Positions 9,852-15,456 are shown, counted from the first letter of the stretch. The stretch: DNA of 15,456 nt from Pseudomonadota bacterium (GCA_023416575.1 JAEZHL010000304.1:1-15456); one strand, 5' to 3'. The notes: generated from the letters alone by a model not told the origin. Program-made: numbers and translations.

Positions 9852-10025
9852 GGCGAGGACCCCTGCCCTGGTAAGGCGCGATTGCTACATGCTGCTCCTA
9901 AACGCTCAAGAAGTGGAAATGTGCCCACTTCCGAGCCGGGCAGCAAGTTGCGATTAACGTGCTGGTGCAACACGTTGCGCTAGAACAGGGCGGGGTCTGA
10001 TGAAGAGCTGCGCGCGATGCGTGCC
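9852..10025. promoter_or_regulatory. region upstream of cfa with two inverted repeats
   Basis: 174 nt between rplI and cfa. GAAGTGG (9910-9916) and CCACTTC (9925-9931) form a perfect 7-bp inverted repeat with an 8-nt gap. AACGTG (9956-9961) and CACGTT (9971-9976) form a perfect 6-bp repeat with a 9-nt gap. Neither is followed by a T-run in the minus direction, so they look more like operator or leader elements of cfa than a terminator of rplI. A weak candidate promoter on the minus strand is TTGAGC-16-TAGCAA. Confidence 0.4.
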
Positions 10026-10598
10026 TTAGGCCTCGCTGCCTTCGGGAGCGCCTTCCTCCTCGAACATCGCCTCCGGATCGAAGGTTTCGAGCTCCATGCG
10101 CTCCTCGCGCACGACCGTGACGTCCTCGCCACGCGCCTGGCGTGCCGCTTCCTCGGCCGAACGGGCGATGTTGATGCTGACGATCACGACGACCTCTGGG
10201 TGCAGGGCAATCTTGACCGGGTGGACGCCCAGCGTCTTGATCGGCCGTTCAAGGATGACCTGCGAGCGGTCGACAGTGAAGCCGCCATCCTTGACGAGGT
10301 CGGCGATGTCGCGCGTCGACACCGAGCCGTAGAGCTGACCCGTGTCGCCAGCCTGCCGGATGGTCGTGAACTGCTTGCCCTCGAGCTTCGTCGCGACGTC
10401 CTCGGCCTCTTTCTTCAGCTCGAGGTTACGCGCTTCGAGCTGCACGCGGCGGGTCTGGAACTCCTCCATGTTCGCCTTGGTGGCGCGCAGCGCCTTGCCC
10501 TTCGGCAGCAGGAAGTTACGGGCGTAACCGTCCTTGACGTTGACGACATCGCCCATCTGGCCGAGACGGCCGATACGCTCCAGAAGAATGACCTGCAT
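10026..10598 (-). CDS. rplI: 50S ribosomal protein L9
   Basis: Large-subunit protein that contacts 23S rRNA near the L1 stalk. The 190 residues begin with the L9 N-domain signature GRLGQMGDVVNVKDGYARNFLLPKGKA. A long helix (about 40-75) and the C-domain (GSVSTRDIADLV, HPVKIALHPEVVV) follow. It is about 40 residues longer than E. coli L9 (149 residues). The extra part is an acidic tail from about residue 150, ending EEEGAPEGSEA. ATG 10598 has AGGAG 6 nt upstream. It follows DUF2232 by 26 nt. Confidence 0.97.
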   Translation of the reverse strand: MQVILLERIGRLGQMGDVVNVKDGYARNFLLPKGKALRATKANMEEFQTRRVQLEARNLELKKEAEDVATKLEGKQFTTIRQAGDTGQLYGSVSTRDIADLVKDGGFTVDRSQVILERPIKTLGVHPVKIALHPEVVVIVSINIARSAEEAARQARGEDVTVVREERMELETFDPEAMFEEEGAPEGSEA

Positions 10599-10624
10599 CG
10601 TATGCTCCTATGTTGGATGTTGGT

Positions 10625-11590
10625 TCAGATCGTGGTCGGCGGCAGTGGCGGCCGCTTGCGCTTCAACGGCGAGATCGGCTCGGCAAGGCCGATGGTCGCA
10701 ACCGCCAATCCGCTGAAGGGATTGAGAAAGATCAGCGAGGCATAAACCGCCCCGAGAATGAGGCCGCGCGCGCCCATGCCGCGCGTGACCGAATGCAGGA
10801 TAGCCAGCCCGACGAGCAGGAAGGCGAACAGAAATGCGCTGGCGAACCCAGAAGCGATGAGCCCGGCGTAGCCTGGCAGGAATGACAGGGCGATTGCAGC
10901 CGCGAAGGCGATCGGCATCTGGCGGGGCAGGGCGATTGCGGACAGCTCGGGCCACGGCCGGATGAGGAGGCCGGAGGCGCGCGTCACGAGACCCGCAAGC
11001 CACAGATTGAGCGTCGCGAGCGCCATCCAGGCCGTGGCGATGGCGCCCGCGAAGCTCGCGACCATCAGCTCGGTGAAGGCGGTGATCTCATTCTCACCAA
11101 TCTGGCCGTCGGTTACGGACGCATCGATCTGTTGTACGAAAATGCGCTCGAACGTCTCACGGAGAGCAGTGCGCAGGCCCTCGATGTCCGTGGCCGTCGT
11201 CAGCAGCGCCAGGCATGCGAGGCCCCCGGCCCAGAGCGAGGCGACAGCGACGATGCGGCCGATCGGGTACCATTCGACCTTGTCCGGCCCACCATTCGCG
11301 CTGCCGCGGTTCAGCAACGCGAGATACGACAGCACGACCGTCGGAAGGCCGAGCGCGACGAGATAGAAGAATGCGGCGCGGGGGGCGACGAGAAGTGAGA
11401 GTAGAATAGGGGACGTCACTGCTGCCGTCGCAGCCGAATGCCAGCCCCAGCCGAGGCCAGCAATGGCGACGGGCAGCGGTGTCAGGAAGAACAGGACGAT
11501 AAGGCCGAGCAGCGTTCCGGTCGAGGCGGACGCAAAAAGCAGTGCCGAGACGGCACCGGCTCCAAGGCCGATCAGTAGAGCAAAAGGCAT
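10625..11590 (-). CDS. DUF2232 multi-pass membrane protein
   Basis: An integral membrane protein of 321 residues with about eight hydrophobic segments. The first covers residues 3-22, and a cluster near residues 226-300 contains several more. It ends in a basic, proline-rich tail (PLKRKRPPLPPTTI). I recognise it by position and character as the DUF2232 (YybS-like) protein often found between rpsR and rplI in alphaproteobacteria. Its function is not known. I choose ATG 11590, which puts the first membrane helix at the N-terminus. A GTG at 11659 in the same frame would add 23 polar residues. Neither start has a strong Shine-Dalgarno. It is 124 nt from rpsR, the largest gap in this ribosomal group, and a strong hairpin occupies that gap. 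Confidence 0.8.
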   Translation of the reverse strand: MPFALLIGLGAGAVSALLFASASTGTLLGLIVLFFLTPLPVAIAGLGWGWHSAATAAVTSPILLSLLVAPRAAFFYLVALGLPTVVLSYLALLNRGSANGGPDKVEWYPIGRIVAVASLWAGGLACLALLTTATDIEGLRTALRETFERIFVQQIDASVTDGQIGENEITAFTELMVASFAGAIATAWMALATLNLWLAGLVTRASGLLIRPWPELSAIALPRQMPIAFAAAIALSFLPGYAGLIASGFASAFLFAFLLVGLAILHSVTRGMGARGLILGAVYASLIFLNPFSGLAVATIGLAEPISPLKRKRPPLPPTTI

Positions 11591-11674
11591 AACACCAGCT
11601 GTCCCGCGCTTAGGGCGGTTAGAGTGCGGCTGCGACCCAGGGCCACCCGCCTCAACCACGTGTGCTCAGCGCTA

Positions 11675-11700
11675 TCCCGCCCACGATGCCGCGGGCGGGA
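11675..11700 (-). terminator. strong hairpin between rpsR and DUF2232 (possible attenuator or processing site)
   Basis: TCCCGCCC and GGGCGGGA are perfect 8-nt arms around a 10-nt loop, starting 14 nt after the rpsR stop in the direction of transcription. No U-tract follows, so termination would be partial at most. It could instead stabilise the rpsF-rpsR message 3' end and lower expression of the downstream membrane protein. Confidence 0.45.
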
Positions 11701-11714
11701 CGCGCAGTCTCAAA

Positions 11715-11966
11715 TCACTTCAGCACGTAGGGCAGGAGGCCCAGGAAACGCGCGCGCTTAATGGCGCGGGCGAGTTCGCGCTGCTTCTTGGCCGAAACCG
11801 CCGTAATGCGGCTCGGAACGATCTTGCCACGCTCCGAGATGTAACGGCCGAGCAGGCGGACGTCCTTGTAATCGATCTTCGGCGCGTTCTGCCCGGAGAA
11901 GGGGCAGGTCTTGCGACGGCGATGGAAAGGCCGGCGCGGACCGCCAGCAGCAGATACGTCAGCCAT
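11715..11966 (-). CDS. rpsR: 30S ribosomal protein S18
   Basis: Small-subunit protein that pairs with S6 on the 30S platform. The 83 residues contain the family signatures KTCPFSGQNAPKIDYKDVRLL and ISERGKIVPSRITAVSAK, and the conserved ending RARFLGLLPYV. There is one cysteine, so it is the non-zinc-ribbon form, as in E. coli. ATG 11966 follows the rpsF stop by 3 nt. Its GGAGGAG ribosome site is formed by the last codons of rpsF, so translation of the pair is probably coupled, fitting the 1:1 S6:S18 complex. Confidence 0.98.
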   Translation of the reverse strand: MADVSAAGGPRRPFHRRRKTCPFSGQNAPKIDYKDVRLLGRYISERGKIVPSRITAVSAKKQRELARAIKRARFLGLLPYVLK

Positions 11967-11969
11967 GGA

Positions 11970-12527
11970 TCACTCCTCCGAGCCCGGTTGCTGGGGACGC
12001 GGACCGCGCGGTGCGCCGCCCTCGGGCCGCGCCCGATAGGTCGAGCCGCCTTCGCGATCGCCACGGAAACCACCGCGATCACCACCGCGGTCGCCGCCAC
12101 GGAAGCCGCCGCGGTCGCCACCACGGTCGCCACCACGGAATCCACCGCGATCACCGCCCCGGTCGCCGCCGCGGAAACCACCGCGCTCGCCGTCGCGCCG
12201 GTCCTCACCCTTCCGCATCTGCACGGAAGGCTCGGCCTCATGCTCCTCGACGCGCAGCGTCATGAACTCGAGGACGTCGGTGGAGAGGCCCATGCGACGC
12301 TCCATCTCGGCGACCGCCTCTGGCGACGCGTCGAGGTTCATCAGCGCATAGTGTGCCTTGCGGCTCTTCTTGATCTTATAGGCCAGGCTCTTGAGGCCCC
12401 AGTACTCGGTCTTGCCGACCGTACCACCAGCGTCCGTGATAACCTGCCCGAATTCTTTCATCATGGTCTCGACCTGTTGAGGCGAGACCTCCTGGCGTGC
12501 CAGGAAGACATGCTCATAGAGTGGCAT
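11970..12527 (-). CDS. rpsF: 30S ribosomal protein S6 with glycine/arginine/aspartate-rich repeat tail
   Basis: Small-subunit protein of 185 residues. The S6 fold occupies about residues 1-98: MPLYEHVFLARQEVS, EYWGLKSLAYKIKK, RKAHYALMNLDA, MTLRVEEHE. From about residue 105 there is a low-complexity tail: three exact copies of a 12-residue unit GGFRGGDRGGDR (116-151) and a degenerate fourth (GGFRGDRE), then a proline-rich end. Extended S6 tails are common in alphaproteobacteria; the regular RGG-like periodicity is the notable part. ATG 12527 has AAAGG 9 nt upstream. It is the first gene of the minus-strand ribosomal group. Confidence 0.97.
   Translation of the reverse strand: MPLYEHVFLARQEVSPQQVETMMKEFGQVITDAGGTVGKTEYWGLKSLAYKIKKSRKAHYALMNLDASPEAVAEMERRMGLSTDVLEFMTLRVEEHEAEPSVQMRKGEDRRDGERGGFRGGDRGGDRGGFRGGDRGGDRGGFRGGDRGGDRGGFRGDREGGSTYRARPEGGAPRGPRPQQPGSEE
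12054..12182 (-). repeat. rpsF: in-frame 36-bp tandem repeat in the rpsF tail
   Basis: Three and a half copies of a 36-bp unit encode GGFRGGDRGGDR. The protein units are identical while the DNA copies differ at some third codon positions. This suggests amplification followed by drift under protein-level constraint. Copy number may vary between strains. Confidence 0.9.
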
Positions 12528-12735
12528 GTAGTTTTGCCTTTCATCCTCAAATTACCCACCCTGGCGCGGAGCCCCTTTCAGGCCGATTCGGCCGCGGCGT
12601 TACGCGGCAGGAAAGGCCTCAAGGACGACCTCAAAGAGCGGAGACACCGGCGGCATCGGGATTGAAACCCGCAAACGAGCTCCTGTGAATGGGAACGCGC
12701 CCGCCGTTCAGCCTCCAACCAGGATGGCTTGCGAA
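12528..12735 (-). promoter_or_regulatory. long rpsF mRNA leader
   Basis: If the promoter at 12743-12770 is right, the rpsF message has an untranslated leader of about 205 nt. It contains a perfect short palindrome GGCCGATTCGGCC (12581-12593), with CGCGG and CCGCG segments just outside that could pair as an outer stem. In several bacteria the S6:S18 complex binds a structured rpsF leader to control its own synthesis, so this is the natural place for such an element. I could not match the known consensus by eye. Confidence 0.35.
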
Positions 12736-12742
12736 CGGGCCT

Positions 12743-12770
12743 CTTATACGCAAATTGCTGCGCGCCGCAA
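12743..12770 (-). promoter_or_regulatory. candidate rpsF operon promoter
   Basis: Reading the minus strand, TTGCGG (12765-12770) is followed after 16 nt by TATAAG (12743-12748). The -10 matches the consensus at five of six positions and is one of the few AT-rich hexamers in the region. Transcription would begin near 12735 and run into rpsF. Confidence 0.5.
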
Positions 12771-12984
12771 GTGTTTAGGCTTGGCGGCACGTCATTCGTA
12801 AGTCTGCTTCGGTCACGCCTCCGGGGTTGGGAAAGGTAATGATTATCATCATCGCAAAACTGAAGTGGCGTGGTCCGGGGCCCCGGAAATGCGGTTAATT
12901 CTCCAGGGTTTTATGGGGCGGAACTTGGCCGTCGATCCGGACCGGCGGTGGGGTATCATCGGGCGAGGTTGCGTCGAAGATCGC
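12771..12984. other. central part of the divergent rpsF-fabD intergenic region
   Basis: About 214 nt between the two outward promoter candidates, with no convincing gene. It holds a Fur-box-like sequence (12835-12853), a 14-bp palindrome TCCGGGGCCCCGGA (12874-12887), and a 19-codon open frame (12839-12898, MIIIIAKLKW...) that starts inside the Fur-like site with a badly spaced ribosome site. Longer frames here are not supported by similarity or start signals. Confidence 0.5.
12835..12853. promoter_or_regulatory. Fur-box-like sequence
   Basis: GGTAATGATTATCATCATC matches the classical 19-bp Fur box at 16 of 19 positions. It has a perfect core ATGAT-T-ATCAT. It is strikingly AT-rich against the surrounding DNA. 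It lies about 65 bp beyond the rpsF -35 and about 130 bp before the fabD -35, so which gene it would control, if any, is unclear. Alphaproteobacterial Fur-family proteins often use other motifs, so this remains a sequence match only. Confidence 0.4.
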
Positions 12985-13013
12985 TTGACAGGGCGCGCCG
13001 ACCCATGCCTAAA
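12985..13013 (+). promoter_or_regulatory. candidate fabD promoter
   Basis: A perfect TTGACA -35 (12985-12990), a 17-nt spacer, and a poor -10 CCTAAA (13008-13013). Transcription would start near 13020, giving a leader of about 45 nt before fabD. Confidence 0.45.
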
Positions 13014-13065
13014 GCCCGTCATCTCGGCACGCGAACACACGATTTGTTAAGGGGTGGCAGCGTTC

Positions 13066-14013
13066 ATGGCGATGGCATTCGTCTTCCCGGGCCAGGGCAG
13101 CCAGGACGTCGGCATGGGCCGCGAGCTGGCCCAGGCGTATCCGGCAGCTCGACAAGTCTTTGAAGAGGTTGATGACGCGCTTGGCGAGTCGCTCTCACAC
13201 ATCATGTGGGAGGGGCCGAAGGATGTCCTCACACTCACCGAGAATGCCCAGCCCGCCCTTATGGCCGCCTCGATGGCAGTCATGCGGGTCCTCGAGATCG
13301 AGAAAGGTTTCCAGCTGGGGGACCACGTCAGCTACGTTGCCGGGCACTCCCTTGGCGAATATTCGGCGCTGGCTGCGGCCGGCGCCTTGTCGATCGGCGA
13401 TGCGGCGCGGCTGCTGCGGGCCCGTGGTCGGGCGATGCAACGGGCGGTGCCGGTCGGCCAGGGCGCGATGGCAGCACTCCTTGGCGTCGGGCTCGATGTG
13501 GCGGAGAAGGTTGCCGCAGAAGCCGCTCAGGGCGATGTGTGCCAGATCGCCAATGACAACGAGCCGACCCAGGTCGTTCTGTCCGGACACAAGACGGCGA
13601 TCGATCGCGTGGCTGAGATCGGCAAGAAGCATGGTGTTCGCCGGGCATTGCCGCTGCCTGTGAGCGCGCCATTCCATTGTTCCCTGATGCAGCCAGCCGC
13701 AGACGTGATGGCTGAGGAGTTGGCGAAGGTCGAGGTGCGGCGGCCGCGCGTGCCTGTCGTGGCCAACGTGGTTGCCGAGCCGATCAGCGATCCGGACGAG
13801 ATTAGGAAGCGCCTTGTCGAGCAGGTGACCGGCACGGTGCGCTGGCGTGAGTGTGTCCTGAGGATGGGCGCACTGGGTGTCACCCAATTCTATGAGATCG
13901 GCACGGGTAAGGTGCTGTCTGGCCTCATCAAGCGCATCCTTCCGGAGGCCACGGCGATGCCGGTCGGCTCGCCGGCGGATGTGGACGCTGCGCTGGCAGC
14001 ACTCGGGAGATAG
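13066..14013 (+). CDS. fabD: malonyl-CoA:ACP transacylase
   Basis: Transfers malonyl from CoA to acyl carrier protein, supplying the extender for fatty acid synthesis. The 315-residue product opens with the family signature AFVFPGQGSQDVGMG. The catalytic Ser95 is in GHSLGEY, Arg120 lies in ARGRAMQ, and His204 is in APFHCSLM. The ending YEIGTGKVLSGLIKRI is normal. I prefer ATG 13066 (AAGGGG about 11 nt upstream) over GTG 13054, which overlaps that Shine-Dalgarno; ATG 13072 is a further possibility. fabG begins 5 nt after its stop, so the two are coupled. Confidence 0.97.
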   Translation: MAMAFVFPGQGSQDVGMGRELAQAYPAARQVFEEVDDALGESLSHIMWEGPKDVLTLTENAQPALMAASMAVMRVLEIEKGFQLGDHVSYVAGHSLGEYSALAAAGALSIGDAARLLRARGRAMQRAVPVGQGAMAALLGVGLDVAEKVAAEAAQGDVCQIANDNEPTQVVLSGHKTAIDRVAEIGKKHGVRRALPLPVSAPFHCSLMQPAADVMAEELAKVEVRRPRVPVVANVVAEPISDPDEIRKRLVEQVTGTVRWRECVLRMGALGVTQFYEIGTGKVLSGLIKRILPEATAMPVGSPADVDAALAALGR

Positions 14014-14018
14014 TCGCA

Positions 14019-14756
14019 ATGTTCAATCTGGCCGGTAAGGGTGCGCTCGTCACGGGTGCGACGGGAGGCATCGGCGATGCCATCGCTCGCAGGTTGCATG
14101 CTGCGGGTGCCACCGTTGCGATCTCGGGCACCAAGGTGGAGAAGCTCGAGGCGCTGGCAGGCGAACTCAAGGAGCGCGTGCACATCGTGCCGTGCAATCT
14201 TGCCGACCGCGCCGCCGTGCAGAAGCTTGCCGGTGAAGCCGAAGCGAAGATCGGCACCTTGGACATCCTGGTCAACAATGCCGGCATGACCAAGGACAAT
14301 CTCTTCATGCGGATGAAGGACGAGGAGTGGGACCAGGTCATCGCCGTCGATCTGACGTCCGCCTTCATGCTCAGCCGTGCCGCGGTGCGCAACATGATGC
14401 GCCGCCAGTGGGGCCGGATCATCAACGTCACGTCGATATCCGGCGTTATCGGCAACCCCGGGCAGGGCAACTATGCCGCGGCGAAGGCCGGCATGATCGG
14501 CATGACCAAGTCGCTCGCCCGTGAGGTTGCCTCGCGTGGCATCACCGCCAACTGCATCGCGCCGGGCTTCATTAAGACGGCCATGACGGATGCGCTGAAC
14601 GAGAAACAGGTGGAAGCCATCGCGGCGCACATCCCCGCGGCCACGTTCGGTACGCCCGATGATATCGCCGCTGCCGCTCTCTATCTGGCGAGCGAGGAGG
14701 CCCGCTACATGACCGGCCAGACGCTGCATGTTAACGGCGGAATGGTTATGGTCTGA
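14019..14756 (+). CDS. fabG: 3-oxoacyl-[acyl-carrier-protein] reductase
   Basis: NADPH-dependent SDR enzyme that reduces the beta-keto group of acyl-ACP in each elongation cycle. The 245 residues are the usual length. The cofactor loop is TGATGGIG (12-19) and NNAG lies at 86-89. Catalytic Ser139, Tyr152 and Lys156 are present (NYAAAK). By alignment to E. coli FabG, the tetrad asparagine (Asn110 there) is Asp111 here (VDLTSAF). The ending YMTGQTLHVNGGMVMV is typical. ATG 14019 has GGGAG 9 nt upstream, within the end of fabD. Confidence 0.97.
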   Translation: MFNLAGKGALVTGATGGIGDAIARRLHAAGATVAISGTKVEKLEALAGELKERVHIVPCNLADRAAVQKLAGEAEAKIGTLDILVNNAGMTKDNLFMRMKDEEWDQVIAVDLTSAFMLSRAAVRNMMRRQWGRIINVTSISGVIGNPGQGNYAAAKAGMIGMTKSLAREVASRGITANCIAPGFIKTAMTDALNEKQVEAIAAHIPAATFGTPDDIAAAALYLASEEARYMTGQTLHVNGGMVMV

Positions 14757-15039
14757 TCCGGGAAGCCGCTGTTTCCGAACGGTTTTCCGGCATTGGCAAA
14801 AGACCCGAAGCAACAGTCGATCGGGATACTGGTAAACGCCGGGGAAGTGTGTTACGAGCGCCTGCTTTCGTGAGGTGTACTTGTGGATAAGCTGCCAAGA
14901 TCAGGTAATTTCGAGACACTCGAACCGTGACTCTGGTAGCCCGCTCGGAGACTCCGCTCCTTCCAGCCCAGTCTACTGGCGGTCGGAGCGACCAACAGAA
15001 CACTCAAGAAGTGAAAACTGACGATACGAGGGAAATGCT
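14757..15039 (+). promoter_or_regulatory. acpP upstream region with four short inverted repeats
   Basis: 283 nt between fabG and acpP. Four perfect inverted repeats lie within 84 bp: TTCGAG-ACA-CTCGAA (14910-14924), CGGAG-A-CTCCG (14946-14956), CCAGT-CT-ACTGG (14968-14979) and GGTCG-GAG-CGACC (14981-14993). They fall between the candidate promoter and the acpP ribosome site, so they would lie in the leader RNA or act as operators. No clear terminator for fabG was seen. Confidence 0.45.
14881..14909 (+). promoter_or_regulatory. candidate acpP promoter overlapping a DnaA box
   Basis: TTGTGG (14881-14886), a 17-nt spacer and GGTAAT (14904-14909) give a moderate promoter with a start near 14916 and a leader of about 120 nt. 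The -35 overlaps TGTGGATAA (14882-14890), which is the exact reverse complement of the DnaA box TTATCCACA. Confidence 0.3.
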
Positions 15040-15282
15040 ATGAGCGACGTTGCCGAGCGCGTGAAGAAGATTGTGGTCGAGCATCTCGGCGTCGAGGCGG
15101 AGAAGGTGACCGAGAACGCCTCCTTCATCGACGACCTGGGCGCGGACAGCCTCGATACGGTCGAGCTCGTGATGGCGTTCGAGGAAGAGTTCGGGTGCGA
15201 GATCCCCGACGACGCCGCTGAGCACATCCTGACGGTGGGCGACGCGGTGAAATTCCTCGAGAAGAACGCGAACGCAGCGTGA
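15040..15282 (+). CDS. acpP: acyl carrier protein
   Basis: A small acidic cytosolic protein of 80 residues that carries growing acyl chains on a 4'-phosphopantetheine arm. The attachment serine is Ser37 in LGADSLDTVEL. The four-helix pattern and acidic helix II (VELVMAFEEEFGCEIPDD) are standard. ATG 15040 is preceded by GAGGGAA. It lies between fabG and fabF, as is usual. Confidence 0.98.
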   Translation: MSDVAERVKKIVVEHLGVEAEKVTENASFIDDLGADSLDTVELVMAFEEEFGCEIPDDAAEHILTVGDAVKFLEKNANAA

Positions 15283-15291
15283 GTCGACAGC

Positions 15292-15318
15292 TCTGCCGGG
15301 GCATCTGATCCCGGTAGA
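15292..15318 (+). terminator. hairpin between acpP and fabF (possible attenuator)
   Basis: TCTGCCGGG and CCCGGTAGA pair over 9 bp with one G-U, around a 9-nt loop, beginning 10 nt after the acpP stop. The following sequence is pyrimidine-rich (CCTGCTTTCT) but not a real T-run. Partial termination or 3'-end protection here would help explain why acyl carrier protein is usually far more abundant than its neighbour. Confidence 0.45.
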
Positions 15319-15385
15319 CCTGCTTTCTACGACTTGTCGGCGTTAGCGGCATTCCGTGCCCGGCGCCGCCGGCTAGGGATTTTGC

Positions 15386-15456
15386 ATGCGACGGGTTGTT
15401 ATCACGGGATTGGGGCTGGTCACGCCGCGCGCGCGCGGCGGGGGGGCGCCCTGGTG
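15386..15456 (+). CDS. fabF: 3-oxoacyl-[acyl-carrier-protein] synthase II (5' end only)
   Basis: Condensing enzyme of fatty acid elongation. Only 23 codons are visible. MRRVVITGLGLVTP is the classical N-terminus of FabF, and AGGGA lies upstream of ATG 15386. Position after acpP supports the call. Residues 15-23 read RARGGGAPW, where the family usually has a sequence like LGCGVEATW; the shared G, A and W positions show the frame is kept. The G/C-only run that encodes this looks like poor base quality at a contig end. Confidence 0.88.
   Translation, partial: MRRVVITGLGLVTPRARGGGAPW

Noticed and set aside
12061..12190. CRISPR-like or satellite repeat array
   Set aside because: The 36-bp periodicity has no unique spacers and is in frame with rpsF, encoding a regular protein repeat.
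11463..12665. 400-codon open frame on the plus strand
   Set aside because: Runs antisense through rpsF, rpsR and DUF2232; its repeats are only the complement of the S6 tail repeat.
12657..12668. CRISPR repeat end (GATTGAAAC-like)
   Set aside because: Only a single copy is present and there are no cas genes.
12839..12898. 19-codon leader-peptide frame (MIIIIAKLKW...)
   Set aside because: The ribosome site is only about 2 nt from the ATG, the start falls inside the Fur-like dyad, and the frame ends about 165 bp before fabD, upstream of its likely promoter.
12865..13050. 61-63 codon frames on both strands upstream of fabD
   Set aside because: No Shine-Dalgarno, no recognisable product, and they span the candidate fabD promoter.

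Overview
This window looks like a chromosomal housekeeping region of a high-GC alphaproteobacterium, probably Hyphomicrobiales or a relative. The basis is gene content and order: rpsF-rpsR-DUF2232-rplI, then dnaB-alr-radA-cvpA-purF, with a divergent fabD-fabG-acpP-fabF cluster. I recognise this arrangement from knowledge of alphaproteobacterial genomes; I have not searched it. I see no phage, transposon, CRISPR, tRNA or rRNA.

Layout. Positions 1-12527 hold twelve genes, all on the minus strand. In transcription order they are ribosomal S6 and S18 (3 nt apart), a DUF2232 membrane protein, ribosomal L9, a cyclopropane-fatty-acyl-phospholipid synthase, replicative helicase DnaB, alanine racemase, RadA, CvpA, PurF, a periplasmic TAXI-type binding protein with an unusual helical tail, and a short-chain dehydrogenase that runs off the left edge. 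dnaB to purF are 15-54 nt apart and look like one operon. The two wider gaps flanking cfa (174 and 212 nt) suggest it is a separate transcription unit. Positions 12528-13065 are a 538-bp divergent intergenic region. From 13066 the plus strand carries fabD, fabG, acpP and the first 23 codons of fabF.

How the genes work together. The right arm supplies type II fatty acid synthesis: malonyl loading, ketoreduction, acyl carrier and condensing enzyme. The left arm combines translation (S6, S18, L9), replication and recombination (DnaB, RadA), cell wall precursor supply (Alr), purine synthesis (PurF) and membrane lipid modification (Cfa).

Most genes are ordinary. The less ordinary signals are: (i) a TAXI-like secreted protein fused to an amphipathic helical tail, between purF and the dehydrogenase, with no TRAP permease visible; (ii) a 19-bp sequence matching 16 of 19 positions of the classical Fur box between the rpsF and fabD promoters; (iii) four consecutive short inverted repeats, plus a perfect DnaA box, in front of acpP; (iv) a 12-residue RGG-like tandem repeat at the end of S6; and (v) an implausible G/C-only stretch at the right edge inside fabF that looks like an assembly or base-calling fault. 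I found no convincing previously undescribed multi-gene system.
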